A stretch of DNA of 64,000 nt. Origin: Flavihumibacter rivuli (GTDB lineage: Bacteria; Bacteroidota; Bacteroidia; Chitinophagales; Chitinophagaceae). Made by a program: the position numbers and the translations under genes. Shown one piece after another: positions 7,574-17,948 of this stretch (position 1 is the stretch's first letter; the number at the start of each line of letters is the position of its first letter). The stretch is from assembly GCF_018595685.2 (NCBI RefSeq), contig NZ_CP092334.1, forward strand, positions 214,001 to 278,000. The letters are read 5' to 3'. Below the pieces are notes generated by a model that had not been told where the DNA came from, made no database searches, and saw only the letters and a list, made by a program, of their open reading frames with translations.

Positions 7574-7604
7574 ATGGGCTGGTTCGCCAGCCCATTTATT
7601 TTAG
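7574..7604 (+). terminator. Second hairpin with a UUCG loop and T-rich tail
   Basis: A perfect 9-bp stem (ATGGGCTGG at 7574-7582, complement at 7587-7595) closes on the tetraloop TTCG, a very stable RNA loop, and is followed by TTATTTTA. It lies between the convergent nucleoid-associated protein gene and fabH and serves the plus strand best. Confidence 0.65.
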
Positions 7605-7606
7605 TG

Positions 7607-8599
7607 TCAGTAGGCCCACTTGATCCAGGTGGCGCCCCAGGTAAATCCACCACCGAAGGCGGCCAGTACCACGTTATCGCCTTTTTTCAGGTCCTTCTCC
7701 CATTCCCAGAGGCAAAGGGGGATAGTGGCAGCCGTGGTGTTGCCATAGCGCTGGATGTTGATCATTACCTTTTCCTTGGGCAGGCCCATCCTTTCTGCTG
7801 TAGCGTCAATGATCCGGAGGTTGGCCTGGTGGGGTACCAGCCAGGCGATATCTTCACTTTGCAGGTCATTCCTTTCCATTAATTCGGCGCTCACGTCGGC
7901 CATTCCCTTAACGGCAAACTTGAAAACTGTCTTGCCTTCCTGGTAAGCGAAATGTTCGCGGTTGGTAACCGTTTCTATGCTTGCGGGTTTGAGGGAGCCG
8001 CCTGCTTTCATGTGCAGGTAGTGGCGGCCCGAGCCATCACTCTTCAGGATGCTGTCGCGTACGCCGTAACCATCTTCATTAGGTTCAAGCAGCACTGCGC
8101 CGGCGCCGTCACCAAAAATGACACAGGTATTGCGATCGGTATAATCGATGATGGCGCTCATTTTGTCGGCACCTACCACCACTACATTCTTATAGCGGCC
8201 ACTCTCGATAAAAGCAGCGCCGGTGGTGAGGGCATAAAGGAATCCTGAGCAGGCAGCGCTTACATCGAAACCGAAAGCGTTTACTGCACCCAGTTTGTCG
8301 CAGGCAATATTGGCGGTGGCGGGGAATACCATATCAGGGGTAACCGTAGCCACGATCATGCATTCTATATCCTTTGGGTCCAGTCCGCGCTTGCGGCAAA
8401 GCTCCTGGACTGCCGGAACCACCATGTCGGAGGTGGCTTTACCTTCGCCTTTCAGGATACGGCGCTCTTCAATTCCGGTACGGGTACGGATCCATTCGTC
8501 ATTGGTATCCACCATTTTCTCGAGATCGAAATTGGTCAGTTTGTCTTCAGGGACAAATCCGCCAACGGCGGTAATGGCAGCAGTAATTTTTTTACTCAT
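7607..8599 (-). CDS. fabH: 3-oxoacyl-ACP synthase III (FabH)
   Basis: Condenses acyl-CoA with malonyl-ACP to start fatty acid synthesis. The 330-residue length is normal. The Cys-His-Asn triad is visible: Cys117 in [10 protein letters not shown], His257 in VPHQANLRI and Asn287 in [10 protein letters not shown]. The TRTGIEERR segment and the C-terminal [14 protein letters not shown] are family hallmarks. Bacteroidota often carry several FabH paralogues, including ones for branched-chain primers; which primer this enzyme prefers cannot be read from sequence, although the branched-chain-type E1 at 43.6 kb could supply such primers. It is transcribed alone, divergent from ruvA. Confidence 0.95.
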   Translation of the reverse strand: MSKKITAAITAVGGFVPEDKLTNFDLEKMVDTNDEWIRTRTGIEERRILKGEGKATSDMVVPAVQELCRKRGLDPKDIECMIVATVTPDMVFPATANIACDKLGAVNAFGFDVSAACSGFLYALTTGAAFIESGRYKNVVVVGADKMSAIIDYTDRNTCVIFGDGAGAVLLEPNEDGYGVRDSILKSDGSGRHYLHMKAGGSLKPASIETVTNREHFAYQEGKTVFKFAVKGMADVSAELMERNDLQSEDIAWLVPHQANLRIIDATAERMGLPKEKVMINIQRYGNTTAATIPLCLWEWEKDLKKGDNVVLAAFGGGFTWGATWIKWAY

Positions 8600-8694
8600 G
8601 GGTGTTTTTTCAAAAGCGGCACAAAACTAAGGCAAAATGGTGGTAACGTTTGTTAGTTAGCCAGGGCGGGATTCTGTAAAGCTTAATATATCAA

Positions 8695-8725
8695 GTTGCT
8701 TACTAGGATTTTATCTGTTATTTTG
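8695..8725 (+). promoter_or_regulatory. Possible -33/-7 promoter for ruvA
   Basis: GTTG at 8695-8698 and TTATTTTG at 8718-8725 are separated by 19 bases, the expected spacing, but each has one mismatch to TTTG / TAnnTTTG. The implied transcript would have almost no leader before the ATG at 8732. Confidence 0.35.
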
Positions 8726-8731
8726 CAGCCT

Positions 8732-9316
8732 ATGATCGCTTATCTCAAAGGACTATTCACCTACAAAACCCCTACGCTGGTACATGTTGAGGCTCAGGGG
8801 GTTGGGTATGAGGTGTACATTTCACTGAATACTTATGGGGCGATCCAGGATAAGGATCAGGGGGTATTGCATACCTGGTTACATATCAGGGAAGATGCCC
8901 ATGTGTTGTATGGGTTTGCGGATAAGGCGGAAAAGGAAATGTTTTTGCAACTCATCAGTGTGAATGGAGTGGGAGCTGCTACGGCCAGGATGATGTTGTC
9001 ATCCATGCGGCCGGACGAAGTTTCCAGGGCCATTAGCCAGGGGAATTCCAAACAATTGGAAGCAGTGAAGGGAATTGGCAAGAAAACTGCAGAAAGGATC
9101 GTATTGGAGTTGCGGGATAAGGTGATCAAGCAATCGCTGGATGCAAATATTTCCTTAAATACAGGCAATACTGCCGAACAGGATTCGTTAAATGCTCTGT
9201 TGGCATTGGGTATTGCCCGACCTGCTGCCGAGCAGGCACTCCGAAAGGCTATGGCAGCCCACCCGGGTTCTGATAAAGTAGAAGACATCATTAAATCAGC
9301 ACTTAAAAACCTCTAA
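8732..9316 (+). CDS. ruvA: Holliday junction DNA helicase subunit RuvA
   Basis: Binds four-way junctions and loads the RuvB motor in recombination and repair. The 194-residue product starts MIAYLKGLFTYKTPT, the usual RuvA OB-fold opening; the frame extends 12 codons further up to TTG, which is not adopted. Two helix-hairpin-helix motifs are seen in LISVNGVGAATARMML and LEAVKGIGKKTAERIV. The C-terminal domain that contacts RuvB (DSLNALLALGIARPAAEQAL) is present. The next gene, sprA, starts 60 bases further and is often found right after ruvA in Bacteroidota. Confidence 0.96.
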   Translation: MIAYLKGLFTYKTPTLVHVEAQGVGYEVYISLNTYGAIQDKDQGVLHTWLHIREDAHVLYGFADKAEKEMFLQLISVNGVGAATARMMLSSMRPDEVSRAISQGNSKQLEAVKGIGKKTAERIVLELRDKVIKQSLDANISLNTGNTAEQDSLNALLALGIARPAAEQALRKAMAAHPGSDKVEDIIKSALKNL

Positions 9317-9376
9317 GCCTATTGCATTAGCTCTACCTAACTAATTACCTGGGAAATAGACTTGGGCTTCCATTAC

Positions 9377-12300
9377 ATGAAAATATTCAGGTTAGCATTA
9401 TTGATGATGCTGGCAATTGGCACGGGTTTGCCCGGATCAATGGCCGGTGTATGGCAGGATACGACCCGCTCCCAGGGAAAGGATACCCTCAGGTTCCCGA
9501 TTTCTGACCGGAGGGCTGATCCTGTTACTAACCGCAACCGCAACCCCTTCGACCTGAAGGATCCCTCCAATCTGAAGCGGACTGTTGAATATGACCCCGT
9601 TACCAGGGAGTACTTCATTATTGAAAAGATCGGGGATAAATATTACCGCACTCCCACCTATATGACCTTCGAGGAATACCTCAGGTTCAAGGCCAAAGAA
9701 CAGGAAGAAGCTTATTTCCGCAATAGGGCAGATGTTACCAGTAACCTTAACCGCAAGAACCTCCGGCCAAAGCTTACCGTATCCGATAACCTTTTCAACC
9801 GGATCTTTGGGAACGGGAAGGTGGATATCAGGCCGCAGGGCAATGTGGACATCATCATGGGTTACCAGGGGCAGAATATCAAGAACCCCACCCTTCCCGA
9901 AAGGGCAAGGAAGAACGGGGGCTTCGATTTTGATATGAACGCCAACCTGAGCGTGATCGGTAATGTGGGAAATAAGTTGAAGCTGCCGATCAGTTACAAT
10001 ACCCTGGCGAATTTTGATTTTGAGAACCAGATCAAACTGGATTATACTGGTGGGGCTGATGAGATCATCAAGCGGGTGGAGGCCGGTAATGTCAACTTTT
10101 CTACCAAAGGCTCGCTGATGCCGGGTGCCCAATCCTTATTCGGGGTGAAGACCACCCTGCAGTTCGGGAAATTATTTGTGACCGCCGTACTGGCGAACCA
10201 AAGGGCGCAGCGCCAATCCCTTGGATTGGTTGGTGGTGCTGCCAACTCCCAGTTTGAGTTCAAGGCCAATGATTACGAAGAGAACCGCCACTTCCTGATG
10301 GCCCAGTTTTTCAGGAAGAATTATAACCAGGCAATGAGCAGTTTACCTGCCGTTCGTTCACTGGCCAATATCCTTCGGGTGGAAGTTTGGGTGACCAATC
10401 GCAATGGTACAACCACCGAAACCCGTGATATCGTGGCCCTGGCCGACCTTGGGGAAAGGGTTCCCTATAACTATCCCCAGACCCCGGGTGCAGATAGCCT
10501 TCCGTCGAACAACGCAAATGGCCTCTACCAAACCCTGCTCAATGACCCTCGTAGCCGAGGGTCATCGACCGTTACCAGCAAACTCACTTCCATGGGCCTG
10601 CAACCGGTGCAGGATTTTGAAAAGACCTTCGCCAGGAAACTGGGCCCCAATGAATATTATTTTAATCCACAGGTAGGATTCCTTTCCCTGAACCAACCAC
10701 TGCAGCCCGATGAGGTGTTGGGTATTGCCTTTCAGTATAGCTATAATGGAAAGGTGTACCAGGTGGGTGAATTTTCACAGGATGTGCCACCGGATACCAC
10801 CGCCATAATTGCGGGAAACCCAAAAGTTCTTTTCCTGAAATTATTAAAGGCTACCTCCCAGAGAACGGCGCTGCCCATCTGGAACCTGATGATGAAGAAC
10901 GTTTATGCCCTCCGGACCAGGGACGGCGGATTCATTTCCAGTGTGCAGCCAACTGACTTCAAACTGAATATCCTTTATGAAGAGCCTAGTCTTGGTGCCA
11001 AGCGTTACCTGCCTGAAGGAAACAAGAGTGGTTTCCCACTGATCTCGGTGCTCAACCTGGACCGATTGAACAATAACCGGGACCCGCAACCGGATGGTGT
11101 ATTTGACTATATAGAAGGCTTCACGGTAATATCCAACCAGGCCAGGATCATCTTCCCCTTGCTGGAACCTTTCGGGCGAGATATAGATAGTATCGCATTC
11201 CAGGGCGTGGCTCAGGATATCAAGGATAAGTATGTTTTCCTGCCATTGTATGATACCATCAAGGAAATAGCCAAGACCTACGCTAACCTGGACCGTTATA
11301 TCATCAGCGGTTCGGCAAAGGGAACCGCTACCTCGGAAATATCGCTGGGGGCATTTAACGTGCCACAGGGATCCGTTACAGTATCGGCAGGTGGCCGCAG
11401 TCTGGTGGAAGGGATCGACTTTTTGGTGGACTATAACCTGGGAACCGTCCGGATCATCAACCAGGCCATCCTGAATGCCGGTATCCCGGTGAATGTGCAG
11501 TATGAGAACAATGCGAATTTCGGGATCCAGCAACGCAACTATATGGGCTTGCGATGGGATTACCAGATACGGAATACCGCAAGGGAATCCTTTACGATCG
11601 GTGGACAAGTGGTCCGACTGGGCGAACGCCCCTTCTTTACCAAGATGAATTATAATGAGGATCCCATTCGCAATACGATGTATGGCGTGGACCTTAGCTA
11701 CCGTTCAGAATTCCCCAAGCTGACACGATGGTTGGATAAGCTACCTTTCTATACCACAAATGAGATGAGTACCATTACCGCCTATGGTGAGGCCGCGCTC
11801 CTGAAGCCCGGCCACCCACCGCAGATCGGAAAGGGGGAAAGTGGCCTTATATATGTGGATGATTTTGAAGGCACCCGTAACAGTATCGACCTCCGGTTCC
11901 CGCTGGTAAGCTGGAGCCTGGCTTCTACCCCGCAGGGTAATGGACTTTTCCCTGAAGGCGGACTGAATGATTCATTACCATACGGCTACAACAGGGCCAA
12001 GATCGCCTGGTATAATATTGAACCAAACCTGCAGGACAAGAGGGCGCCGAATAACCCGGTTTCAGGTTACCAGGACTATAGTGATCCCAGGATCAAAGCC
12101 ATCCTGCAACAACAGATATTCCCGGCCAAAACGCCGGATTATGGTACAGCCCAGTTGATCACTTTTGACCTGGCCTATTACCCTGCCGAAAGGGGACCTT
12201 ACAATTTCGATACCAGGCCCGGTAGTGTGAATGCCAATGGTAAACTCAATAACCCATCCCAGCGATGGGGGGGCATTATGCGCGGACTGGACCAGGTTGA

Positions 12301-15300
12301 TTTTGAGACAGGCAATGTTGAGTTCATTGAATTCTGGTTGCAGGACCCTTTCCTGGTTCAACCCAATAGCAACGGTGGCCAGCTTTATTTTAACCTGGGT
12401 AATATTTCTGAAGATGTCTTGCGTGATGGCCGGAGATTCTTCGAGAACGGGTTGCCCACCCCAACCATCCAGGCAGGGGTAGATTCTTCCACCAACTGGG
12501 GAAGGGTACCGCTTAACCCCATTCAGGTTACCACGGCGTTCAGTAATGATCCCAATGACCGCCCATTCCAGGATGTAGGATTTGATGGACTGGATGATGA
12601 AGCAGAGCGCAGGAAATTCGGGGCCTACCTCAACCAGCTGGCGGCAAGTTTTGGAACCAACTCACCCATTTACCAGGCGGCATTAAATGACCCTGCCGGG
12701 GATAATTTCAGGAATTACCGCGACCAGGCCTATGATAACGCAAGGGCGGATATCCTTGCCCGTTATAAGGCGATCAATAACCCGCATGGCAATTCGCCTA
12801 TTGCTGATCCCAATGCCACTACCACAACAGCTTTTACTTTATATCCCGACCAGGAAGACCTTAACAGGGACAATACACTGAATGAGTTGGAAGAATATTT
12901 CCAGTATAAGGTGGACCTGCGCCCACAGGACCTGGTGGTAGGTAATAATTATATCACAGACCAAAGGGAGTTTACTGCAGACGGGGTTTACCAGAAATGG
13001 TACCTGTTCCGTATTCCCATCCAGGAATACCAGCAAAAAGTGGGCAATATCCCAGACTTCAAATCCATTCGTTTCATCAGGATGTTCATGACCGGTTTTG
13101 AGGATTCGATCATCTGCCGCTTCGCGAAGTTTGAACTGGTGCGTAACCAGTGGCGTCGTTTTTCATTTGAGGTAGATACAACGGGAACCTACAAGCCGCT
13201 GCCAGAGAATACCACCACTACCTTTAATGTGCTTGCGGTGAACGTTGAAGAGAACAGCAACCGCCAGCCGATCAACTACCTGATCCCACCCGGTATCCAG
13301 CGGGTACAGCAGCTGAGCAATAACAACGTGAACATCCTGCAGAATGAACAGTCATTGAGTATGCAGATCTGCGACCTTAGGAAAGGGGAGGCGCGCGGGG
13401 TGTTCAAGACCATGAACCTGGACCTTCGCCAGTACGGAAAACTGCAGATGTTTGTGCATGCAGAGAATGTTCAGGGAAGGCCGCAATTGCAACAGGGGGA
13501 CCTGTCCGCTGTCATCAGGATAGGAAATGATTTCGTCGGTAACTATTATGAAATCAGGATACCCCTAAGCATCACCCCATTTGGGCAATACCCGCCCACT
13601 GAGGATTTCAAGGTCTGGCCCCTGGAAAATGAATTGAATCTTGAGCTGCAACGTTTGATCGACCTGAAGATCAGGCGTAACAATAATGGACAACCGAATT
13701 TATACTATAAGGAAACCGATGCGGATGGCAGGAGTTATGCCATCTTTGGTAACCCCAACCTGGGAGAGGTGAGGGGTATGTTCATCGGGGTGGTCAACAA
13801 TAACCAGCAGTCTGCCTGCACAGAAGCTTGGTTCAACGAACTGAGGTTGTCGCAATTGGATGAGAACGGTGGCTGGGCGGCAACAGGAAGGGTGGATTTT
13901 AAACTGGCAGACCTGGGTACCCTGAGTTTGAGTGGCGCCGCCCGCAGTATTGGTTTTGGTAACCTGGAGCAAAGGGTAAATGAAAGGGCGAGGGAGGATT
14001 TCACCCAGTTTGATGTGGCTACCAACCTGGAACTGGGTAAGCTGTTGCCTGCCAAGGCAGGGGTTTCTATTCCGGTCTACGCAGGCTATTCCCAAACTGT
14101 ACTGACACCTGAATATGACCCTTATGACCTTGATGTAAAGCTGAAGGATAAGCTTAATGCGACTGGTGGGGCCACCCGTGATTCCATCCGTAAGGAGTCT
14201 GTGGACATGGCCACGACCAAAACAATAAACTTCACCAATGTGCGCAAGGTGAACACAACAGGTAAGAAGCAGAAGGTCTACAGTATTGAAAACTTCGATG
14301 TCAGTTATTCTTATACCAAGACGGAGCGATTCAGCCCGCTGGTAGAAGCGGAAGAACTTATCAGGCACAGGGCAGGGCTTGGGTACAATTTCACAGGCAC
14401 TCCTAAGTACTGGGAACCTTTCAAGAAATCTGTAAAGTCCAAATCGAAATGGTTGGACCTGGTGAAGGATTTCAACCTTAACTATGCACCATCCTTACTG
14501 AGCTTCAGGGCTGATGTCAACCGCCAGTTTGGAGCCATCCGACCGAGGAATGTCGGTGGGCCCAAGGGCATCATCCCGGAAACCTACGACAAGTACTTCA
14601 CCTTTGACCGCTATTACAATATGCGTTGGGACCTGACCCGTTCCCTGAATATTGATTTCACTGCGGTGAACAGGGCAAGGGTGGATGAGGATTCAGGCAG
14701 GTTAACCAAGGACGGAAGGAGGGAGATGTGGAATCGATTCTGGCGCGGGGGTAGGACCACAACTTATGAGCATAGTGCCAACATCACCTATACCTTGCCA
14801 ACGGCCAAAGTTCCGGCGCTAGACTGGACCACTGCCAGGTTGGGTTATATCGGCAGGTATAATTATATCGCTGCATCATTGGATCCATTTGCCAGGAGCC
14901 TTGGTAATTTCATTGGCAACGGCCAGGAAAAGAATGCCACCGCTGAGTTTGACTTTACCCGTTTATATAGTAAGTCGAGATTCCTTCGTGCGCTCGATTG
15001 GGATGCAGCACCAGCTCAACCAAGGCAGAAGGAGAAGAAGGCAGCTGCCGATACCACTGCAAAGAAGGGTAAACAGGATAAGAAGGAAAAGAAGGAAAAA
15101 GTGAAGAAGGACCCCAACGAATTACCTGAGCTCAATACTTTCGTAAAAGTGGTGGGAAGGATCCTTACCTCAGTAAAGAGGGTAAGTGTCCAGTATTCTG
15201 AAATTGGCAATACCTCGCTGGCCGGTTACCTGGATAGTGCAAAGTTCCTCGGCATGAATCCTACTTCCAATGCCCCGGGTTGGGGATTTGTATTCGGTAA

Positions 15301-16585
15301 GCAGCCGGATACAGCCTATATCAACAATTTTGCGGAGAGGGGTTTCATTACCAAGGATCCCTTGCTGAACAACCTGAACCGTCAGGACTTCAACCAGAGG
15401 CTCAATATTTCGGCCCAGTTGATTCCCCTGCGCGACCTTGTCATTGACATTAACCTCGACAAGTCATTTGGAAAGAATTATTCTGAACTGTATAAGGACA
15501 CGATTGGTAATGGAAGCTTTGCCAGGTTAAGTCCTTATGTGGCAGGTAGTTTCAATGTGACCTATGTTTCCTTCCAGACCCTGTTTACGAAGTTCAGACC
15601 TAATGAGATAACGGAGACCTTTAAACGTTTTGAGTCAAACAGGATCATCCTTTCACAGCGACTGGCAGAGAGCAACCCTTACTGGCAGGCACTGCCTGAT
15701 AATGAGAAATTCCTGTCGGATGGTTTTTACACCGGTTATAGCCGTTATGCACAGGATGTGTTGATCCCCTCCTTTATTGCGGCCTATACCAATAAGGATC
15801 CCAGGTCTGTGCCGGTGATCGAGCAGGAGAATGGCAATATCAAGAGTAACCCATTCAGGAATATCCTACCCAAACCCAACTGGCGGGTAACCTATACTGG
15901 ATTGACCAGGATACCGGGCATGGAGAAGACCTTTACAAGTTTCACCCTGACCCATGCCTATACGAGCAACTTGAGCATGAATAGCTTTAATAACAACTTG
16001 TTGTTCCAGGATCCATTGAGTTTGAATATGCCGGGATTCATTGATACGGCAACTGGTAACTTCTATCCTTATTTCCTGGTTCCCAATATCAGTATATCCG
16101 AAGCATTTGCGCCATTCATTGATATCGATATGCAGTTTACCAACCAGCTTACGGCCAGGTTTGAATACAAAAAGAGCCGACAGCTGAGTTTGAGCCTGAT
16201 CGATTTCCAGTTGAGTGAAGCGAGGTCTGAAGAGTTTACCATTGGAGTAGGTTGGCGGAAGCGTGGGGTAAACCTTCCCTTCAAAGTGAAACTGCCTGGC
16301 ATGAAGGAATCCAGTAAGCAATTGTCCAATGACATGAACCTCCGACTCGATCTTAGCTTAAGGGATGATGCAACAGCCAATAGTCGCCTGGACCAGGAAG
16401 CAGCATTGCCAACAGCCGGGCAAAAGGTAGTGACCATATCTCCCTCCATTGATTATGTCCTGAACAACCGGATCAATGTCCGCCTGTTCTTTGACCAACG
16501 CAGGACCATACCAAAGATATCTACCTCTGCGCCGGTAACCACTACCAGGGCCGGGTTGCAGATCAGGGTAAGCCTGGCGCAGTAA
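9377..16585 (+). CDS. sprA: Cell surface protein SprA, outer-membrane translocon of the type IX secretion system
   Basis: A 2,402-residue outer-membrane protein, matching the very large size of SprA. In family knowledge SprA is a single-chain 36-strand barrel that is the T9SS translocon, needed for secretion and gliding. The N-terminus carries a signal peptide (MKIFRLALLMMLAIGTG...). The N-terminal region includes PTYMTFEEYLRFKAKE and the nearby repeated SprA N-domain style segments such as GYQGQNIKNPTLPERARKNG and ANLSVIGNVGNKLKLPI. Residues about 1880-1915 form a Lys/Ala/Asp-rich, low-complexity insert with runs of EKK and KKDP. The end reads TTRAGLQIRVSLAQ, a typical barrel terminal strand. 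The ATG at 9377 is used because the signal peptide starts there. The T9SS cargo protein at 19.3-21.9 kb is a candidate substrate. Confidence 0.95.
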   Translation: MKIFRLALLMMLAIGTGLPGSMAGVWQDTTRSQGKDTLRFPISDRRADPVTNRNRNPFDLKDPSNLKRTVEYDPVTREYFIIEKIGDKYYRTPTYMTFEEYLRFKAKEQEEAYFRNRADVTSNLNRKNLRPKLTVSDNLFNRIFGNGKVDIRPQGNVDIIMGYQGQNIKNPTLPERARKNGGFDFDMNANLSVIGNVGNKLKLPISYNTLANFDFENQIKLDYTGGADEIIKRVEAGNVNFSTKGSLMPGAQSLFGVKTTLQFGKLFVTAVLANQRAQRQSLGLVGGAANSQFEFKANDYEENRHFLMAQFFRKNYNQAMSSLPAVRSLANILRVEVWVTNRNGTTTETRDIVALADLGERVPYNYPQTPGADSLPSNNANGLYQTLLNDPRSRGSSTVTSKLTSMGLQPVQDFEKTFARKLGPNEYYFNPQVGFLSLNQPLQPDEVLGIAFQYSYNGKVYQVGEFSQDVPPDTTAIIAGNPKVLFLKLLKATSQRTALPIWNLMMKNVYALRTRDGGFISSVQPTDFKLNILYEEPSLGAKRYLPEGNKSGFPLISVLNLDRLNNNRDPQPDGVFDYIEGFTVISNQARIIFPLLEPFGRDIDSIAFQGVAQDIKDKYVFLPLYDTIKEIAKTYANLDRYIISGSAKGTATSEISLGAFNVPQGSVTVSAGGRSLVEGIDFLVDYNLGTVRIINQAILNAGIPVNVQYENNANFGIQQRNYMGLRWDYQIRNTARESFTIGGQVVRLGERPFFTKMNYNEDPIRNTMYGVDLSYRSEFPKLTRWLDKLPFYTTNEMSTITAYGEAALLKPGHPPQIGKGESGLIYVDDFEGTRNSIDLRFPLVSWSLASTPQGNGLFPEGGLNDSLPYGYNRAKIAWYNIEPNLQDKRAPNNPVSGYQDYSDPRIKAILQQQIFPAKTPDYGTAQLITFDLAYYPAERGPYNFDTRPGSVNANGKLNNPSQRWGGIMRGLDQVDFETGNVEFIEFWLQDPFLVQPNSNGGQLYFNLGNISEDVLRDGRRFFENGLPTPTIQAGVDSSTNWGRVPLNPIQVTTAFSNDPNDRPFQDVGFDGLDDEAERRKFGAYLNQLAASFGTNSPIYQAALNDPAGDNFRNYRDQAYDNARADILARYKAINNPHGNSPIADPNATTTTAFTLYPDQEDLNRDNTLNELEEYFQYKVDLRPQDLVVGNNYITDQREFTADGVYQKWYLFRIPIQEYQQKVGNIPDFKSIRFIRMFMTGFEDSIICRFAKFELVRNQWRRFSFEVDTTGTYKPLPENTTTTFNVLAVNVEENSNRQPINYLIPPGIQRVQQLSNNNVNILQNEQSLSMQICDLRKGEARGVFKTMNLDLRQYGKLQMFVHAENVQGRPQLQQGDLSAVIRIGNDFVGNYYEIRIPLSITPFGQYPPTEDFKVWPLENELNLELQRLIDLKIRRNNNGQPNLYYKETDADGRSYAIFGNPNLGEVRGMFIGVVNNNQQSACTEAWFNELRLSQLDENGGWAATGRVDFKLADLGTLSLSGAARSIGFGNLEQRVNERAREDFTQFDVATNLELGKLLPAKAGVSIPVYAGYSQTVLTPEYDPYDLDVKLKDKLNATGGATRDSIRKESVDMATTKTINFTNVRKVNTTGKKQKVYSIENFDVSYSYTKTERFSPLVEAEELIRHRAGLGYNFTGTPKYWEPFKKSVKSKSKWLDLVKDFNLNYAPSLLSFRADVNRQFGAIRPRNVGGPKGIIPETYDKYFTFDRYYNMRWDLTRSLNIDFTAVNRARVDEDSGRLTKDGRREMWNRFWRGGRTTTYEHSANITYTLPTAKVPALDWTTARLGYIGRYNYIAASLDPFARSLGNFIGNGQEKNATAEFDFTRLYSKSRFLRALDWDAAPAQPRQKEKKAAADTTAKKGKQDKKEKKEKVKKDPNELPELNTFVKVVGRILTSVKRVSVQYSEIGNTSLAGYLDSAKFLGMNPTSNAPGWGFVFGKQPDTAYINNFAERGFITKDPLLNNLNRQDFNQRLNISAQLIPLRDLVIDINLDKSFGKNYSELYKDTIGNGSFARLSPYVAGSFNVTYVSFQTLFTKFRPNEITETFKRFESNRIILSQRLAESNPYWQALPDNEKFLSDGFYTGYSRYAQDVLIPSFIAAYTNKDPRSVPVIEQENGNIKSNPFRNILPKPNWRVTYTGLTRIPGMEKTFTSFTLTHAYTSNLSMNSFNNNLLFQDPLSLNMPGFIDTATGNFYPYFLVPNISISEAFAPFIDIDMQFTNQLTARFEYKKSRQLSLSLIDFQLSEARSEEFTIGVGWRKRGVNLPFKVKLPGMKESSKQLSNDMNLRLDLSLRDDATANSRLDQEAALPTAGQKVVTISPSIDYVLNNRINVRLFFDQRRTIPKISTSAPVTTTRAGLQIRVSLAQ

Positions 16586-16622
16586 GTGTGGGGGATCTGG
16601 CTTCAGTATAAAAAGCATCGTT

Positions 16623-17282
16623 ATGAAAAGGGTATTGCTATGGCTTTTTATCTTATTCCTGACGCAGACCGGTTTTGGCCAGCAGGGAGGAATTCCTGAT
16701 AGTGTCAGGAATACGCTGGATACGGTTTACTATTATGACCAGCAATATCGTTCCCAACTGGAGTCATATGTATCCCTCTATGGATGGGGATCAAAGGAGT
16801 TGAGCCAACTGCTGAATAATATGGAGATGGCCGACTCTGTCAATATAAAGGTGGTGTCTTCGGTGCTTGACCAATATGGATGGCTGGGCCCCAATGAGGT
16901 CGGTGAGAATGGAAGCCTTGCCCTTTTCCTGGTGATCCAGCATGCAAAGGTGGACGTACAGGAGAAGTATTTGCCCTTATTGCAAAAGGCTGTAAGGGAA
17001 AGAAAAGCAAAGCCTTCCCAGATGGCCATGCTGGAAGACAGGGTGCTGTTGTACCATGGGAAAAGGCAGGTATATGGCACACAGGTGGCATTGAATATGA
17101 AGACCAATCAGTATTATGTTTTGCCGATGATGGATCCCAAATACCTCGACCTTAGGCGAAGGGCGGTTGGACTTCCCCCGATGGCTGAATACCTCGCCAC
17201 CTGGAAACTGGAATGGAATGTAGAGAAGTATATGGAAGAGCTGCCAGGGATATTGTTGTTACACCCGGAGATCAAGGAATGA
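16623..17282 (+). CDS. Secreted protein resembling the DUF6624 family
   Basis: A 219-residue protein with a clear signal peptide (MKRVLLWLFILFLTQTGFGQ). The middle has the pattern I associate with DUF6624: a DQYGWLGPNEVGENGSLALF segment followed by VIQHAKVDVQEKYLPLLQKA and then a MLEDRVLLYHGKRQVYGTQ segment. Function is unknown; the conserved His, Asp and Gly residues could form a site but no reaction is assigned. It begins 37 bases after sprA on the same strand and may be expressed with it. The family assignment is from memory of the motif pattern and was not checked against a profile. Confidence 0.65.
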   Translation: MKRVLLWLFILFLTQTGFGQQGGIPDSVRNTLDTVYYYDQQYRSQLESYVSLYGWGSKELSQLLNNMEMADSVNIKVVSSVLDQYGWLGPNEVGENGSLALFLVIQHAKVDVQEKYLPLLQKAVRERKAKPSQMAMLEDRVLLYHGKRQVYGTQVALNMKTNQYYVLPMMDPKYLDLRRRAVGLPPMAEYLATWKLEWNVEKYMEELPGILLLHPEIKE

Positions 17283-17331
17283 AATTATCCTGAAGAGGCT
17301 TGGCCTGTTTTATAAAACTAAGCATGACCTA

Positions 17332-17907
17332 ATGAGTAGTAATTATTTTGAAGATGAAAAGTTTGAAGGGCTGGTGCTACCGGGGAAATCCCTTGTCAAG
17401 GGAGAATATGAGGGCTGTTCTTTTGTTGATTGCCAGTTTGCGGGCATCGACTTCGGGTATTTCCGTTTCACTGACTGTGAATTCAGGGACTGCGACCTCA
17501 GTATGGCCAAGCTCAATAATACGGCCTTTAATGATGTGGTATTTAAGGGTTGTAAAATGCAAGGGATAAGTTTTGAGAATGTTAACGAGTTTGTTTTCGT
17601 GGTGGCCTTTGACCATTGCCTGTTGAACTATTCCTCCTTTTTCAAAAGGATACTCAGGAAAACAAGGTTTTCACATTGCCTCCTGCATGAAGTTGATTTC
17701 ACCGAGGCCGATCTCCAGGGCTCCGTATTTGAACAATGCGACCTTAAAGGAGCAAAGTTCGAACAGACCATCCTTGAAAAAGTGGATTTCCGGACCTCAA
17801 TTGGTTACAGCCTTGACCCGGACAGGAACAAAATTAAAAAGGCGATCTTCTCCCTTTCAGGACTGCCGGGGCTATTGGATAAGTATGGTATCGAGGTAAA
17901 ACCCTGA
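17332..17907 (+). CDS. Pentapeptide-repeat protein
   Basis: A 191-residue protein made largely of A(D/N)LXX-type repeats: GCSFVDCQFAGIDFGYFRF, CEFRDCDLSMAKLNNTAF, VDFTEADLQGSVFEQCDL and KGAKFEQTILEKVDF are visible. Such repeats fold into a right-handed four-sided beta helix. The shape of the protein (two repeat blocks separated by a short non-repeat segment around residues 85-105, then a short C-terminal helix after IGYSLDPDRNKIKKA) resembles the Qnr/MfpA group that mimics DNA and protects gyrase, but a DNA-gyrase role is only a possibility. No signal peptide, so cytosolic. The next gene is convergent. Confidence 0.85.
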   Translation: MSSNYFEDEKFEGLVLPGKSLVKGEYEGCSFVDCQFAGIDFGYFRFTDCEFRDCDLSMAKLNNTAFNDVVFKGCKMQGISFENVNEFVFVVAFDHCLLNYSSFFKRILRKTRFSHCLLHEVDFTEADLQGSVFEQCDLKGAKFEQTILEKVDFRTSIGYSLDPDRNKIKKAIFSLSGLPGLLDKYGIEVKP

Positions 17908-17948
17908 ACCAGTTGAATAGTCCATTCCAAATGAAGAAAAAGTAGTGA

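Noticed and set aside
10844..11608. Long opposite-strand open frame within sprA (254 codons)
   Set aside because: It lies fully inside a gene with strong family support, on the other strand, and its protein has no recognisable motif; such frames are shadows of codon bias.
13700..14368. Long opposite-strand open frame within sprA (222 codons)
   Set aside because: Same reason as above; no family features and no start signals.
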